Assembly (NCBI GenBank): GCA_024691625.1 | Contig: JAILNL010000022.1 | Coordinates: 1-5,933 of the forward strand | Length of the DNA stretch: 5,933 nucleotides | Direction of reading: 5' to 3' | Source of the DNA: Schwartzia sp. (in: firmicutes) | GTDB lineage: Bacteria > Bacillota > Negativicutes > Selenomonadales > Selenomonadaceae | Shown: piece after piece, positions 1 through 5,933 of the stretch | Layout of the letters: each line of letters begins with the position of its first letter | How positions within the stretch are numbered: position 1 is the stretch's first letter | Translations under genes and position numbers: made by a program | Notes under the pieces: generated by a model | Databases searched by the model: none | The model's input: only the letters and a program-made list of their open reading frames with translations | What the model was told of the DNA's origin: nothing

Positions 1-1
1 A

Positions 2-79
2 GCCAATGTACTTGTTGCGGGCTCTGCAGTGTTCGGCAGCGATGATCTCGTTGCTGCAGTATCTTCACTGCGCGGATAA
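2..79 (+). CDS. rpe: Ribulose-phosphate 3-epimerase, C-terminal end (partial)
   Basis: Only the last 25 codons and the TAA stop (77-79) are in the window; the gene begins upstream. The visible peptide contains NVLVAGSAVFG followed by a short helix ending in SSLRG. This matches the final beta strand and phosphate-binding loop (VAGSAIFG-like) at the C-terminus of the TIM-barrel enzyme that interconverts D-ribulose 5-phosphate and D-xylulose 5-phosphate in the cytosolic pentose phosphate pathway. The family normally ends one short helix after this loop, so the stop is where expected. The TAA overlaps the ribosome binding site of queC, so translation of the two genes may be coupled. The call rests on a short but characteristic motif; the catalytic residues lie outside the window. 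Confidence 0.85.
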   Translation, partial: ANVLVAGSAVFGSDDLVAAVSSLRG

Positions 80-93
80 GGAGGAAGTTCAAT

Positions 94-774
94 ATGGAAA
101 AAGCAGTTGTTCTTCTTTCGGGAGGACTTGATTCTACCGTATGCATGGCCGTTGCACACAGCAAGGGCATGGAGCTGTATCCTATCAGCTTCAACTATCA
201 TCAGCGCCATAATATCGAGCTTGAAAGCGCTAAAAAGGTAGCGAAGCATTTCGGTGTAAAAAAACATCTGATTATAGAAACAAATATGGATGCTATCGGA
301 GGCTCCGCACTGACGGATAACGCAATTGAAGTTCCGCAGGGAGATCCTGAGCGCGAGGATGTACCGGTAACATATGTTCCGGCGCGAAACCTCATTTTCC
401 TCAGCTATGCTATGGGCTATGCGGAGGTATTGGGGGCACAGCATGTGTTCATAGGCGTAAATGCGGTGGATTATTCGGGATATCCCGACTGCCGCCCGGA
501 ATTTATATCGAAATTTCAGGAGCTTGCAAACTACGCTACGCGTGCTACGGCTGTCGAGCATAAGGGAATCACTATTGAAACTCCGCTGCAGGATCTGTCG
601 AAAAAAGAAATTGTGCTTTTGGGTATGAAGCTCAAAGCACCACTGGAATACACACACAGCTGCTACAAAGGCGGCGACAAGGCGTGCGGTGTATGCGACA
701 GCTGCCGTTTAAGACTGCGCGGCTTTGAAGAAGCGGGCGTCAAAGATCCCGTACCTTACGCAAATCAGCAGTAA
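94..774 (+). CDS. queC: 7-cyano-7-deazaguanine (preQ0) synthase QueC
   Basis: QueC is a cytosolic enzyme that uses ATP and ammonia to convert 7-carboxy-7-deazaguanine to preQ0, the precursor of queuosine in tRNA. The 226-residue product has the usual family length. The N-terminal PP-loop SGGLDST (residues 9-15) is the ATP-pyrophosphatase nucleotide-binding motif. YVPARNL (94-100) and GVNAVDYSGYPDCRPEF (121-137) are conserved QueC segments. Near the C-terminus, Cys190, Cys198, Cys201 and Cys204 (HSCY...CGVCDSC) form the expected zinc site. The ATG at 94 is chosen because AAGGAGG (78-84) sits 9 bases upstream and the PP-loop follows at once. The gene lies 14 bases after rpe and 26 bases before the membrane protein gene, suggesting one operon. 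The other preQ0 genes (queD, queE, folE/queF) are not in the window. No preQ1 riboswitch can be expected directly upstream because that DNA encodes rpe. Identification is secure. Confidence 0.97.
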   Translation: MEKAVVLLSGGLDSTVCMAVAHSKGMELYPISFNYHQRHNIELESAKKVAKHFGVKKHLIIETNMDAIGGSALTDNAIEVPQGDPEREDVPVTYVPARNLIFLSYAMGYAEVLGAQHVFIGVNAVDYSGYPDCRPEFISKFQELANYATRATAVEHKGITIETPLQDLSKKEIVLLGMKLKAPLEYTHSCYKGGDKACGVCDSCRLRLRGFEEAGVKDPVPYANQQ

Positions 775-800
775 ATTTCTCTTTTAAGGAGCTTTATTGG

Positions 801-1781
801 ATGAGTAAATTCTATAAGCGTCTTGCAATATTGATATTGCTGGTGCTCGTTATATCCGGTTCGGTTATTTACTTTACCGTAGATATTCATACGCTTACGA
901 ATTTAACAGTATTTCAGCCTTGGTCGCTGGCACTTGCAGTGCTTTGCATGTCCATAGGGCTGTTTCTTGACGGTACAAGGCTTATGCACCTTGTGCATAT
1001 ATCGCATGAAAAGATAAGCATCTGGCAGGCTGTCCAGGTCGTGTTCGGCAACTATTTTCTTGCACTGCTGACACCGGGAGCAACAGGCGGTGCCGTTGCG
1101 CAGCTGATGTTCCTGCGCCATGCGGGTGTTCCGACAGGAAAGGCCACTGTTCTGGTTTTTGTCCGTACAGTCGTGTCCATTCTATTCCTGATTCTTTGCC
1201 TTCCGTTCATCTTCATGCATGACTCCCATGTAATCCCGGGAATATCTAACGGAAAACTGATGGCTATATCCGTCACGGCGTTTTTGGTTATCATGGTTTT
1301 GATTTTCGGAATAAAATCGAATCTTTTGAACCACCTTGCCGTAAAGATTGCAAGAAAGCTTGCTATCCCCAGAAGAAGAATTTTTATTAAAGGCTACCGT
1401 GACACGCAGAATGCAGTCCGTCTTCTTTATGCTTCGCCGAGGGCTATGCTTCTCGTTTTCATTGAATCGGGGCTTTCACTCATTGCAATCTATGCCATTG
1501 CTCCGTGTCTCATGCTCGGACTGGGCGTGACAGATGCCGACTGGTATGCTGTCATGGGAAAAATGATTTTCCTGAATATGCTTCTTTATTTCATGCCCAC
1601 ACCGGGAGGCTCAGGCATAGCAGAGGGCGGTTTTGTACTTCTTTTCACTGACATGGTTCCTGCCGGTACCGTAGGAATCGTTGCCGTCTGTTGGAGATTT
1701 ATAGCGGAATATATCCCGTTTTTGATTGGTTTTTACTACACACTCAAGGTTTTCGGCTCAGGCTTTTTAAACAAGAAATAA
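801..1781 (+). CDS. UPF0104/YbhN-family flippase-like integral membrane protein (LPG synthase TM-type domain)
   Basis: The 326-residue product is a polytopic inner-membrane protein. Hydrophobic segments are visible at about residues 8-27, 41-57, 79-92, 117-138, 153-170, 214-240, 250-266, 276-297 and 302-318. Two motifs mark the family that also forms the membrane half of lysylphosphatidylglycerol synthase (MprF): TPGATGG at 91-97 and MPTPGGSGIAEGG at 265-277. The length is that of the stand-alone membrane domain; there is no C-terminal aminoacyl-transferase domain, so it is unlikely to make lysyl-PG by itself. Stand-alone members are usually annotated as putative lipid or polyprenyl-glycan flippases, and the substrate here cannot be read from the sequence. 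The basic loop IARKLAIPRRR (183-193) is probably cytoplasmic. The ATG at 801 follows AAGGAG (786-791) by 9 bases. Close spacing to queC suggests co-transcription. The family call is firm; the function is not. Confidence 0.85.
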   Translation: MSKFYKRLAILILLVLVISGSVIYFTVDIHTLTNLTVFQPWSLALAVLCMSIGLFLDGTRLMHLVHISHEKISIWQAVQVVFGNYFLALLTPGATGGAVAQLMFLRHAGVPTGKATVLVFVRTVVSILFLILCLPFIFMHDSHVIPGISNGKLMAISVTAFLVIMVLIFGIKSNLLNHLAVKIARKLAIPRRRIFIKGYRDTQNAVRLLYASPRAMLLVFIESGLSLIAIYAIAPCLMLGLGVTDADWYAVMGKMIFLNMLLYFMPTPGGSGIAEGGFVLLFTDMVPAGTVGIVAVCWRFIAEYIPFLIGFYYTLKVFGSGFLNKK

Positions 1782-1786
1782 AATCA

Positions 1787-1815
1787 TAGTCAGTATAGGC
1801 AATTTGTGCTACAAT
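1787..1815 (+). promoter_or_regulatory. Putative sigma-A-type promoter with extended -10
   Basis: TACAAT at 1810-1815 matches five of six bases of the -10 consensus. It is preceded by TG at 1807-1808, giving the extended -10 form TGnTACAAT. Seventeen bases upstream is TAGTCA (1787-1792), a weak 4-of-6 match to TTGACA. The start of transcription would fall near 1821-1824, giving a leader of roughly 90 bases before the giant activase gene. The spacing and the position in a non-coding gap support it; there is no experimental evidence. Confidence 0.55.
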
Positions 1816-1823
1816 ATGTACGT

Positions 1824-1873
1824 AAGTGAAATTCATATTCTTTTCATATGAAGGTAGTATGAGAAATTCACTT
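1824..1873 (+). repeat. Nested inverted repeats in the leader of the activase gene
   Basis: AAGTGAA (1824-1830) is the exact reverse complement of TTCACTT (1867-1873). After one A/A mismatch the stem continues with TTC (1832-1834) against GAA (1863-1865). Inside lies the 10-base perfect palindrome TTCATATGAA (1843-1852). TTCATAT (1832-1838) can instead pair with ATATGAA (1846-1852) around a 7-base loop, so two mutually exclusive folds are possible. The octamer GAAATTCA also occurs twice as a direct repeat (1828-1835 and 1863-1870). The element starts about where the predicted transcript starts, so it could be an RNA hairpin, a repressor operator, or both. The pairing is seen directly; a regulatory role is inferred. 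It is AT-rich and lacks a clean T-run, so a strong intrinsic terminator is unlikely. Confidence 0.5.
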
Positions 1874-1895
1874 TTAGTGTTTCATAGAATTTATC

Positions 1896-1903
1896 AGGTG
1901 GTG
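1896..1903 (+). promoter_or_regulatory. Ribosome binding site fixing the start of the giant activase gene
   Basis: AGGTGGTG matches AGGAGGTG at seven of eight positions and ends 11 bases before the ATG at 1915, which is slightly long. The same frame has a TAG stop at 1885-1887 and no other ATG, GTG or TTG before 1915, so this site and the ATG at 1915 are the only reasonable start. Confidence 0.65.
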
Positions 1904-1914
1904 TTATTTTTTCC

Positions 1915-4900
1915 ATGGGTGCGTCATTAAACGTAGGAATTGATATAGGCTCGACGACGATAAAAGTTGTTGTGCTGAATCAGGCAAAAGAAATTGTCTA
2001 CAAAACCTATGAACGCCATTTTTCTGAAATTAGCAAGGCCTTACATGATAACTTAACTGCTCTGCGTGACGTTGTCGGCGGGCAGTGTTTTTCTTTTGCC
2101 CTGACAGGGTCAGCGGGTATGGGTGTAGCCCAGCGTGTCGGACTTCCGTTCGTTCAGGAGGTCATTGCCTGCGCGTCTGCAGTTAAATCTCTGATTCCGC
2201 AGACAGATACCGCTGTAGAGCTTGGCGGTGAAGACGCCAAAATTACATATTTTGGACGTGCTTCCGAGCAGCGCATGAACGGAGTGTGTGCAGGAGGAAC
2301 GGGCGCATTCATTGACCATATGGCATCGCTTCTTTCTACAGATGCTTCAGGTCTTAATGCGCTGGCTGAAAAGGGCAAGCAGGTATATACCATTGCTTCA
2401 CGCTGCGGCGTATTCGCAAAAACAGATATTCAGGCTTTGATTAACGACGGTGCATCAAAGGCGGATATCGCGCTTTCCATTTTCCAGGCAGTAGTAAATC
2501 AGACCATAAGCAATCTCGCACAGGGCCGTCCAATCTCAGGAAATATCGCGTTCCTCGGCGGACCGCTTTACTTCCTGTCGGCATTGCGTGATCGTTTCAT
2601 AAAGACGCTGAACCTTGAACCAAAGGACGTTGTAAACGTAAAGGACGGCTGCTATTTCGTTGCTGTTGGCGCCGCTCTTTCTGAGGAAAGCCAGGTCATG
2701 GACTTCAGCCGTCTTACACAGAGCATTGAAAAAGCACGTCAGGATGTTGTGATAGATCATCACACATCTACCTTTGTGCTGTTTAATGACGACGAAGAAT
2801 ATAATGAGTTCAAAGAACGCCATGATAAAAACCGTGTGCCGCGCGGAGACTTTTCGTCATATGAAGGACCGCTTTATCTCGGTATCGACGCGGGCTCAAC
2901 TACGACTAAAATTGCGGCAATCGGCAAAGATAAAGAACTCCTTTACACGGCTTACGGCAGCAACGGAGGCTCGCCGCTGAACTCTGTAATTGAGGAGCTT
3001 AAAACCTTCTACACAAAAATGACGGATAAGCAGTATATTGCTTCCGTTATGACAACAGGCTACGGAGAAGGAATTGTAAAAGCAGCAGTACACGCAGACG
3101 CTGGGGAAGTAGAGACATTTGCACATCTCCGCGCCGCGCAGGAATTCTGCCCGGATGTTTCCTTCGTTATGGATATTGGCGGACAGGATATGAAATGCTT
3201 CTTCGTCAATAACGGAAACATTGGCAACATTACTCTGAACGAGGCATGCTCGGCAGGCTGCGGCTCATTTATCCAGAACTTCGCGCAGGGCCTCGGTATG
3301 ACTTCAAAGGAATTTGCGGAAAAAGCTATTGATTCCAGAGAACCGGTTGACCTTGGCACACGCTGCACGGTATTTATGAATTCCCGTGTAAAACAGGCTC
3401 AAAAGGAAGGAGCGACTATCAGCGACATTTCTGCGGGTATTGCACTTTCTGTCATAAAAAATGCATTGTTCAAAGTCATGCAGCTCCGAGATGTTGCAAG
3501 TCTTGGTGAGCATATCGTTGTGCAGGGCGGAACCTTCTACAACGATGCCGTTCTCAGGGCAATGGAAAAACTTCTCCAGCGTGAGGTTATCCGTCCGGAT
3601 ATCGCGGGCCTGATGGGAGCTTACGGTGCCGCGATTTTGGCGTTGGAATCAGGCAGCACGCAGTCCACACTGCTCTCTGCAGACGAACTGGACGCATTTA
3701 CGGTAGATACGAAATCCTACCACTGCAAGGGCTGCGGAAACCAGTGCCTTGTTACCATGTCTACATTTGCCGACGGAACACGTTACTTTACCGGTAACCG
3801 CTGTGAACGCGGCGCGGGACAGGAACGCAAGGCAGATAAAGTACCAAACATTTACGAGTACAAATACTATCGCCTGTTTGAATATTACAAGCCACTCGCA
3901 CATCCGAAACGCGGTCAGATCGGAATTCCGCGTGTATTGAACATGTACGAGGACTATCCGTTCTGGTTCACGTTCTTTACAATGCTCGGATATGAAGTCG
4001 TATTGTCTGATAAGACTACGGCAAAAACATATTTCAAGGGAATGGCTACCGTTCCGTCAGATTCGTTATGCTACCCGGCAAAGCTGGTACACGGGCATAT
4101 AGTAAATCTCGCGGAAAAGGGCGTAGAAACGATATTCTATCCGTGTATTCCGTATAACATCGAGGACAAATTCCATCCGGGAGACAACCACTACAACTGT
4201 CCTGTTGTTGCCTCCTACGCTGAAAATGTCCGTGGAAACATGGATATACTTGAGGAAAAGGGAATACGCTTCATACAGCCGTTCCTGCCTATGAATGACC
4301 CGAAACGTATGGTGAAACGCCTGACAGAAGAGCTTGCCGTACTCGGGGTAACAAAAGACGAAATCGAAGGCGCGGTAGATGCCGCTTATATCGAGCTTAA
4401 GTATTACAAGAGCGACGTGGAGAAATACGGACGTGAAATCCTCAAGCAGATTGAGGAAAACAAAATGCCGGCGGTGCTTCTCGTCGGACGCCCGTATCAC
4501 GTAGATCCGGAAATCAACCACGGTATTCCTGAAATGATACAGTCCTACGGACTCCCTGTCATTTCCGAGGATATGGTTTACCATCTTCCTGTAAAGGGAG
4601 ACCCGCTGCAGATTGTAAATCAGTGGAGCTATCATGCGCGTCTTTACCATGCTGCAAGCTTTGCGGCAGAGCATGACAACATCACACTGATTCAGTTCAG
4701 CTCATTTGGCTGCGGTCTTGATGCCATAACGACAGGGCAGGTCAAAGCGATTCTTGAATCGCACAACCGTCTCTATACAATGATAAAACTGGACGAGGTA
4801 TCAAACCTCGGAGCAGCGCGTATCCGCGTTCGTTCACTTCTTGCGGCGCTTTCACGCCGCAGTGTCATGCCGTACAAAAAGGCAGAGATTGTCGAGCGTC

Positions 4901-5933
4901 CGCGCTTTACGCAGGAATGCCGCAGAACGCATACGATTCTGGCACCGCAGATGGCTCCGGTTCAGTTCGAGCTTTTGAAAACCGCTCTTCATAAACACGG
5001 GTATAATCTGGTTATTCCGGAAATGCCCGGTAAGCACGCAATAGATTTGGGACTGCGCTACATTCACAATGACATGTGCTATCCGTGTATTGTAGTCGTA
5101 GGTCAGCTGCTTGCCGCAATAAAGAGCGGACAGTGTGACCCTGACAATACTTCCGTCATGCTTTTCCAGACATGCGGAGCATGCCGTGCGACGAACTATC
5201 TGAACCTCATGCGTGCGGCACTCAAGGACGCGGGATATCCGCAGATTCCTGTATTTGCATGTATCGGACGGCCCAGTGAGACAGATGCGTTTGTCATGTC
5301 CAGAAGCTGTTCCACAGATATAACAAAAGCAATAGTCTACGGAGACCTTCTGGTTCGTGTTAAAAACCGAATGAAGCCCTATGAGGCTGTGCCGGGGTCT
5401 ACCGACAGACTCTACGAAAAATGGCTGCAGCGGTGTAAGGACGAGCTTGCAAAGAGCAACTATCTGAAATACTGCAGCAATATCAAACAGCTTGTAAAAG
5501 AGTTTGATAATCTTCCGATAGATGATACAGTGTGGAAACCGAAAGTTGGTATAGTTGGAGAGATTCTTGTAAAATATCATCCGGTTGCAAACAACCATCT
5601 GGAAGAGCTTCTTACAGATGAGGGTGCTGAAGTTGTAATGCCGGACCTTCTTAACTTCATGGAGTACATGGCTTTCGACAATATCGTAAAGCATGATATC
5701 CTTGCAGGAACACTTTTGGATAAGCTGAAATCCCAGATGTCCATAAAGGTAATGGAATTCTTCCGCAGTCCTGCTACACGGGCACTCAAAAAGAGCAGGC
5801 ATTTCAATGCCCCTGCCAATATCTTTGAGCTTGCGGAGCTGGCACAGAAGCTTGTTTCCCTGGGGAACATGGCGGGTGAGGGCTGGTTCCTTACAGGTGA
5901 AATGATGGAGCTGGTGAATGATGACGTTCCTAA
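1915..5933 (+). CDS. Giant 2-hydroxyacyl-CoA dehydratase activase-related protein: two BcrAD/BadFG ATPase modules fused to DUF2229/HgdB-like domains (3' partial)
   Basis: One open frame of 1339 codons runs off the window end without a stop; family members are usually about 1400 residues or slightly more, so most of the protein is present. Domains in order: activase module 1 (about 6-256), with DIGSTT at 10-15, GGED at 104-107, Cys125 in VCAGGTG, Cys164 in SRCGVFA and LGG at 214-216; a charged linker (257-318); activase module 2 (about 320-580), with DAGSTTTK at 325-332, DIGGQD at 420-425, Cys445 in ACSAGCG, Cys484 in TRCTVF and QGG at 537-539; a cysteine cluster (Cys604, 607, 611, 630); and two dehydratase-like halves with CYP motifs at 719-721 and 1055-1057. 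In known relatives (HgdC, BcrA/D, BadF/G), such ATPase modules carry a [4Fe-4S] cluster and drive ATP-dependent electron transfer to an Fe-S partner. Here ATPase and acceptor-like domains share one chain. No signal peptide or membrane segment is seen, so it is probably cytosolic. The gene has its own likely promoter and leader. The family call is strong; the substrate and reaction are unknown. Confidence 0.93.
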   Translation, partial: MGASLNVGIDIGSTTIKVVVLNQAKEIVYKTYERHFSEISKALHDNLTALRDVVGGQCFSFALTGSAGMGVAQRVGLPFVQEVIACASAVKSLIPQTDTAVELGGEDAKITYFGRASEQRMNGVCAGGTGAFIDHMASLLSTDASGLNALAEKGKQVYTIASRCGVFAKTDIQALINDGASKADIALSIFQAVVNQTISNLAQGRPISGNIAFLGGPLYFLSALRDRFIKTLNLEPKDVVNVKDGCYFVAVGAALSEESQVMDFSRLTQSIEKARQDVVIDHHTSTFVLFNDDEEYNEFKERHDKNRVPRGDFSSYEGPLYLGIDAGSTTTKIAAIGKDKELLYTAYGSNGGSPLNSVIEELKTFYTKMTDKQYIASVMTTGYGEGIVKAAVHADAGEVETFAHLRAAQEFCPDVSFVMDIGGQDMKCFFVNNGNIGNITLNEACSAGCGSFIQNFAQGLGMTSKEFAEKAIDSREPVDLGTRCTVFMNSRVKQAQKEGATISDISAGIALSVIKNALFKVMQLRDVASLGEHIVVQGGTFYNDAVLRAMEKLLQREVIRPDIAGLMGAYGAAILALESGSTQSTLLSADELDAFTVDTKSYHCKGCGNQCLVTMSTFADGTRYFTGNRCERGAGQERKADKVPNIYEYKYYRLFEYYKPLAHPKRGQIGIPRVLNMYEDYPFWFTFFTMLGYEVVLSDKTTAKTYFKGMATVPSDSLCYPAKLVHGHIVNLAEKGVETIFYPCIPYNIEDKFHPGDNHYNCPVVASYAENVRGNMDILEEKGIRFIQPFLPMNDPKRMVKRLTEELAVLGVTKDEIEGAVDAAYIELKYYKSDVEKYGREILKQIEENKMPAVLLVGRPYHVDPEINHGIPEMIQSYGLPVISEDMVYHLPVKGDPLQIVNQWSYHARLYHAASFAAEHDNITLIQFSSFGCGLDAITTGQVKAILESHNRLYTMIKLDEVSNLGAARIRVRSLLAALSRRSVMPYKKAEIVERPRFTQECRRTHTILAPQMAPVQFELLKTALHKHGYNLVIPEMPGKHAIDLGLRYIHNDMCYPCIVVVGQLLAAIKSGQCDPDNTSVMLFQTCGACRATNYLNLMRAALKDAGYPQIPVFACIGRPSETDAFVMSRSCSTDITKAIVYGDLLVRVKNRMKPYEAVPGSTDRLYEKWLQRCKDELAKSNYLKYCSNIKQLVKEFDNLPIDDTVWKPKVGIVGEILVKYHPVANNHLEELLTDEGAEVVMPDLLNFMEYMAFDNIVKHDILAGTLLDKLKSQMSIKVMEFFRSPATRALKKSRHFNAPANIFELAELAQKLVSLGNMAGEGWFLTGEMMELVNDDVP

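Noticed and set aside
1..93. preQ1 riboswitch upstream of queC
   Set aside because: The bases upstream of queC encode the end of rpe and then a plain ribosome binding site, leaving no room for an aptamer.
1824..1880. Inverted repeat as an intrinsic terminator of the queC/flippase transcript
   Set aside because: The stem is AT-rich and interrupted, and the downstream stretch TTTTAGTGTTT is not a clean T-run. It also sits downstream of a good -10 element, so a leader structure or operator is more likely. A weak attenuator cannot be excluded.
3724..3747. Radical SAM motif
   Set aside because: The cysteines are spaced C-x2-C-x3-C, which is the reverse of the radical SAM C-x3-C-x2-C, and the surrounding domain is not a radical SAM barrel.
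4066..4674. Antisense open frame of 202 codons
   Set aside because: It is opposite conserved DUF2229-type coding sequence, has no recognisable motif, and its composition is typical of a shadow frame.
4852..5802. Long antisense open frame of 316 codons
   Set aside because: It lies wholly within the well-supported activase coding sequence on the other strand. The translation is rich in Cys, His and Arg with no recognisable domain, and there is no convincing ribosome binding site. It is a by-product of the codon use of the real gene.
1915..5933. Possible frameshift or fused neighbouring genes in the very long frame
   Set aside because: The frame is continuous with no internal stop, conserved motifs appear in order along its length, and the domain order fits known long family members, so it is read as one intact gene cut only by the window end.

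Overview
The window looks like an ordinary chromosomal stretch from a strictly anaerobic bacterium. The best guess is a member of the Firmicutes, possibly Negativicutes or Clostridia. This rests on strong AGGAGG-type ribosome binding sites, moderate base composition, and a very long protein related to 2-hydroxyacyl-CoA dehydratase activases, a family concentrated in fermentative anaerobes. The taxon is an inference; no rRNA or other marker gene is present.

Layout. All genes lie on the + strand. Bases 2-79 are the last codons of ribulose-phosphate 3-epimerase (rpe). Its stop codon overlaps the ribosome binding site of queC (94-774), which makes the queuosine/7-deazaguanine precursor preQ0. A short gap leads to a polytopic membrane protein of the UPF0104/YbhN flippase-like family (801-1781). 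These three genes are closely spaced and are probably one transcript, although their known functions are not obviously linked.

Bases 1782-1914 are a non-coding gap. It holds a plausible extended -10 promoter and a structured leader with nested inverted repeats. After it, one uninterrupted reading frame runs from 1915 to the end of the window, giving 1339 codons with no stop reached. It occupies two thirds of the window and encodes a giant composite protein. In order it has two tandem ATPase activase modules (HgdC/BcrA/BadF type, ASKHA fold), a cysteine cluster, and two dehydratase-like (HgdB/DUF2229-type) halves.

How it may work. In characterised relatives, a separate homodimeric activase uses ATP hydrolysis to push an electron from its [4Fe-4S] cluster onto a separate Fe-S dehydratase or reductase. 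Here both roles appear to be fused in one chain and each is internally duplicated. Both activase modules keep the cluster cysteine pair with identical 39-residue spacing. The family is known from genomes, but as far as I know its reaction has not been established. It is the most interesting object in the window. I saw no mobile element, CRISPR array, RNA gene or clear intrinsic terminator.
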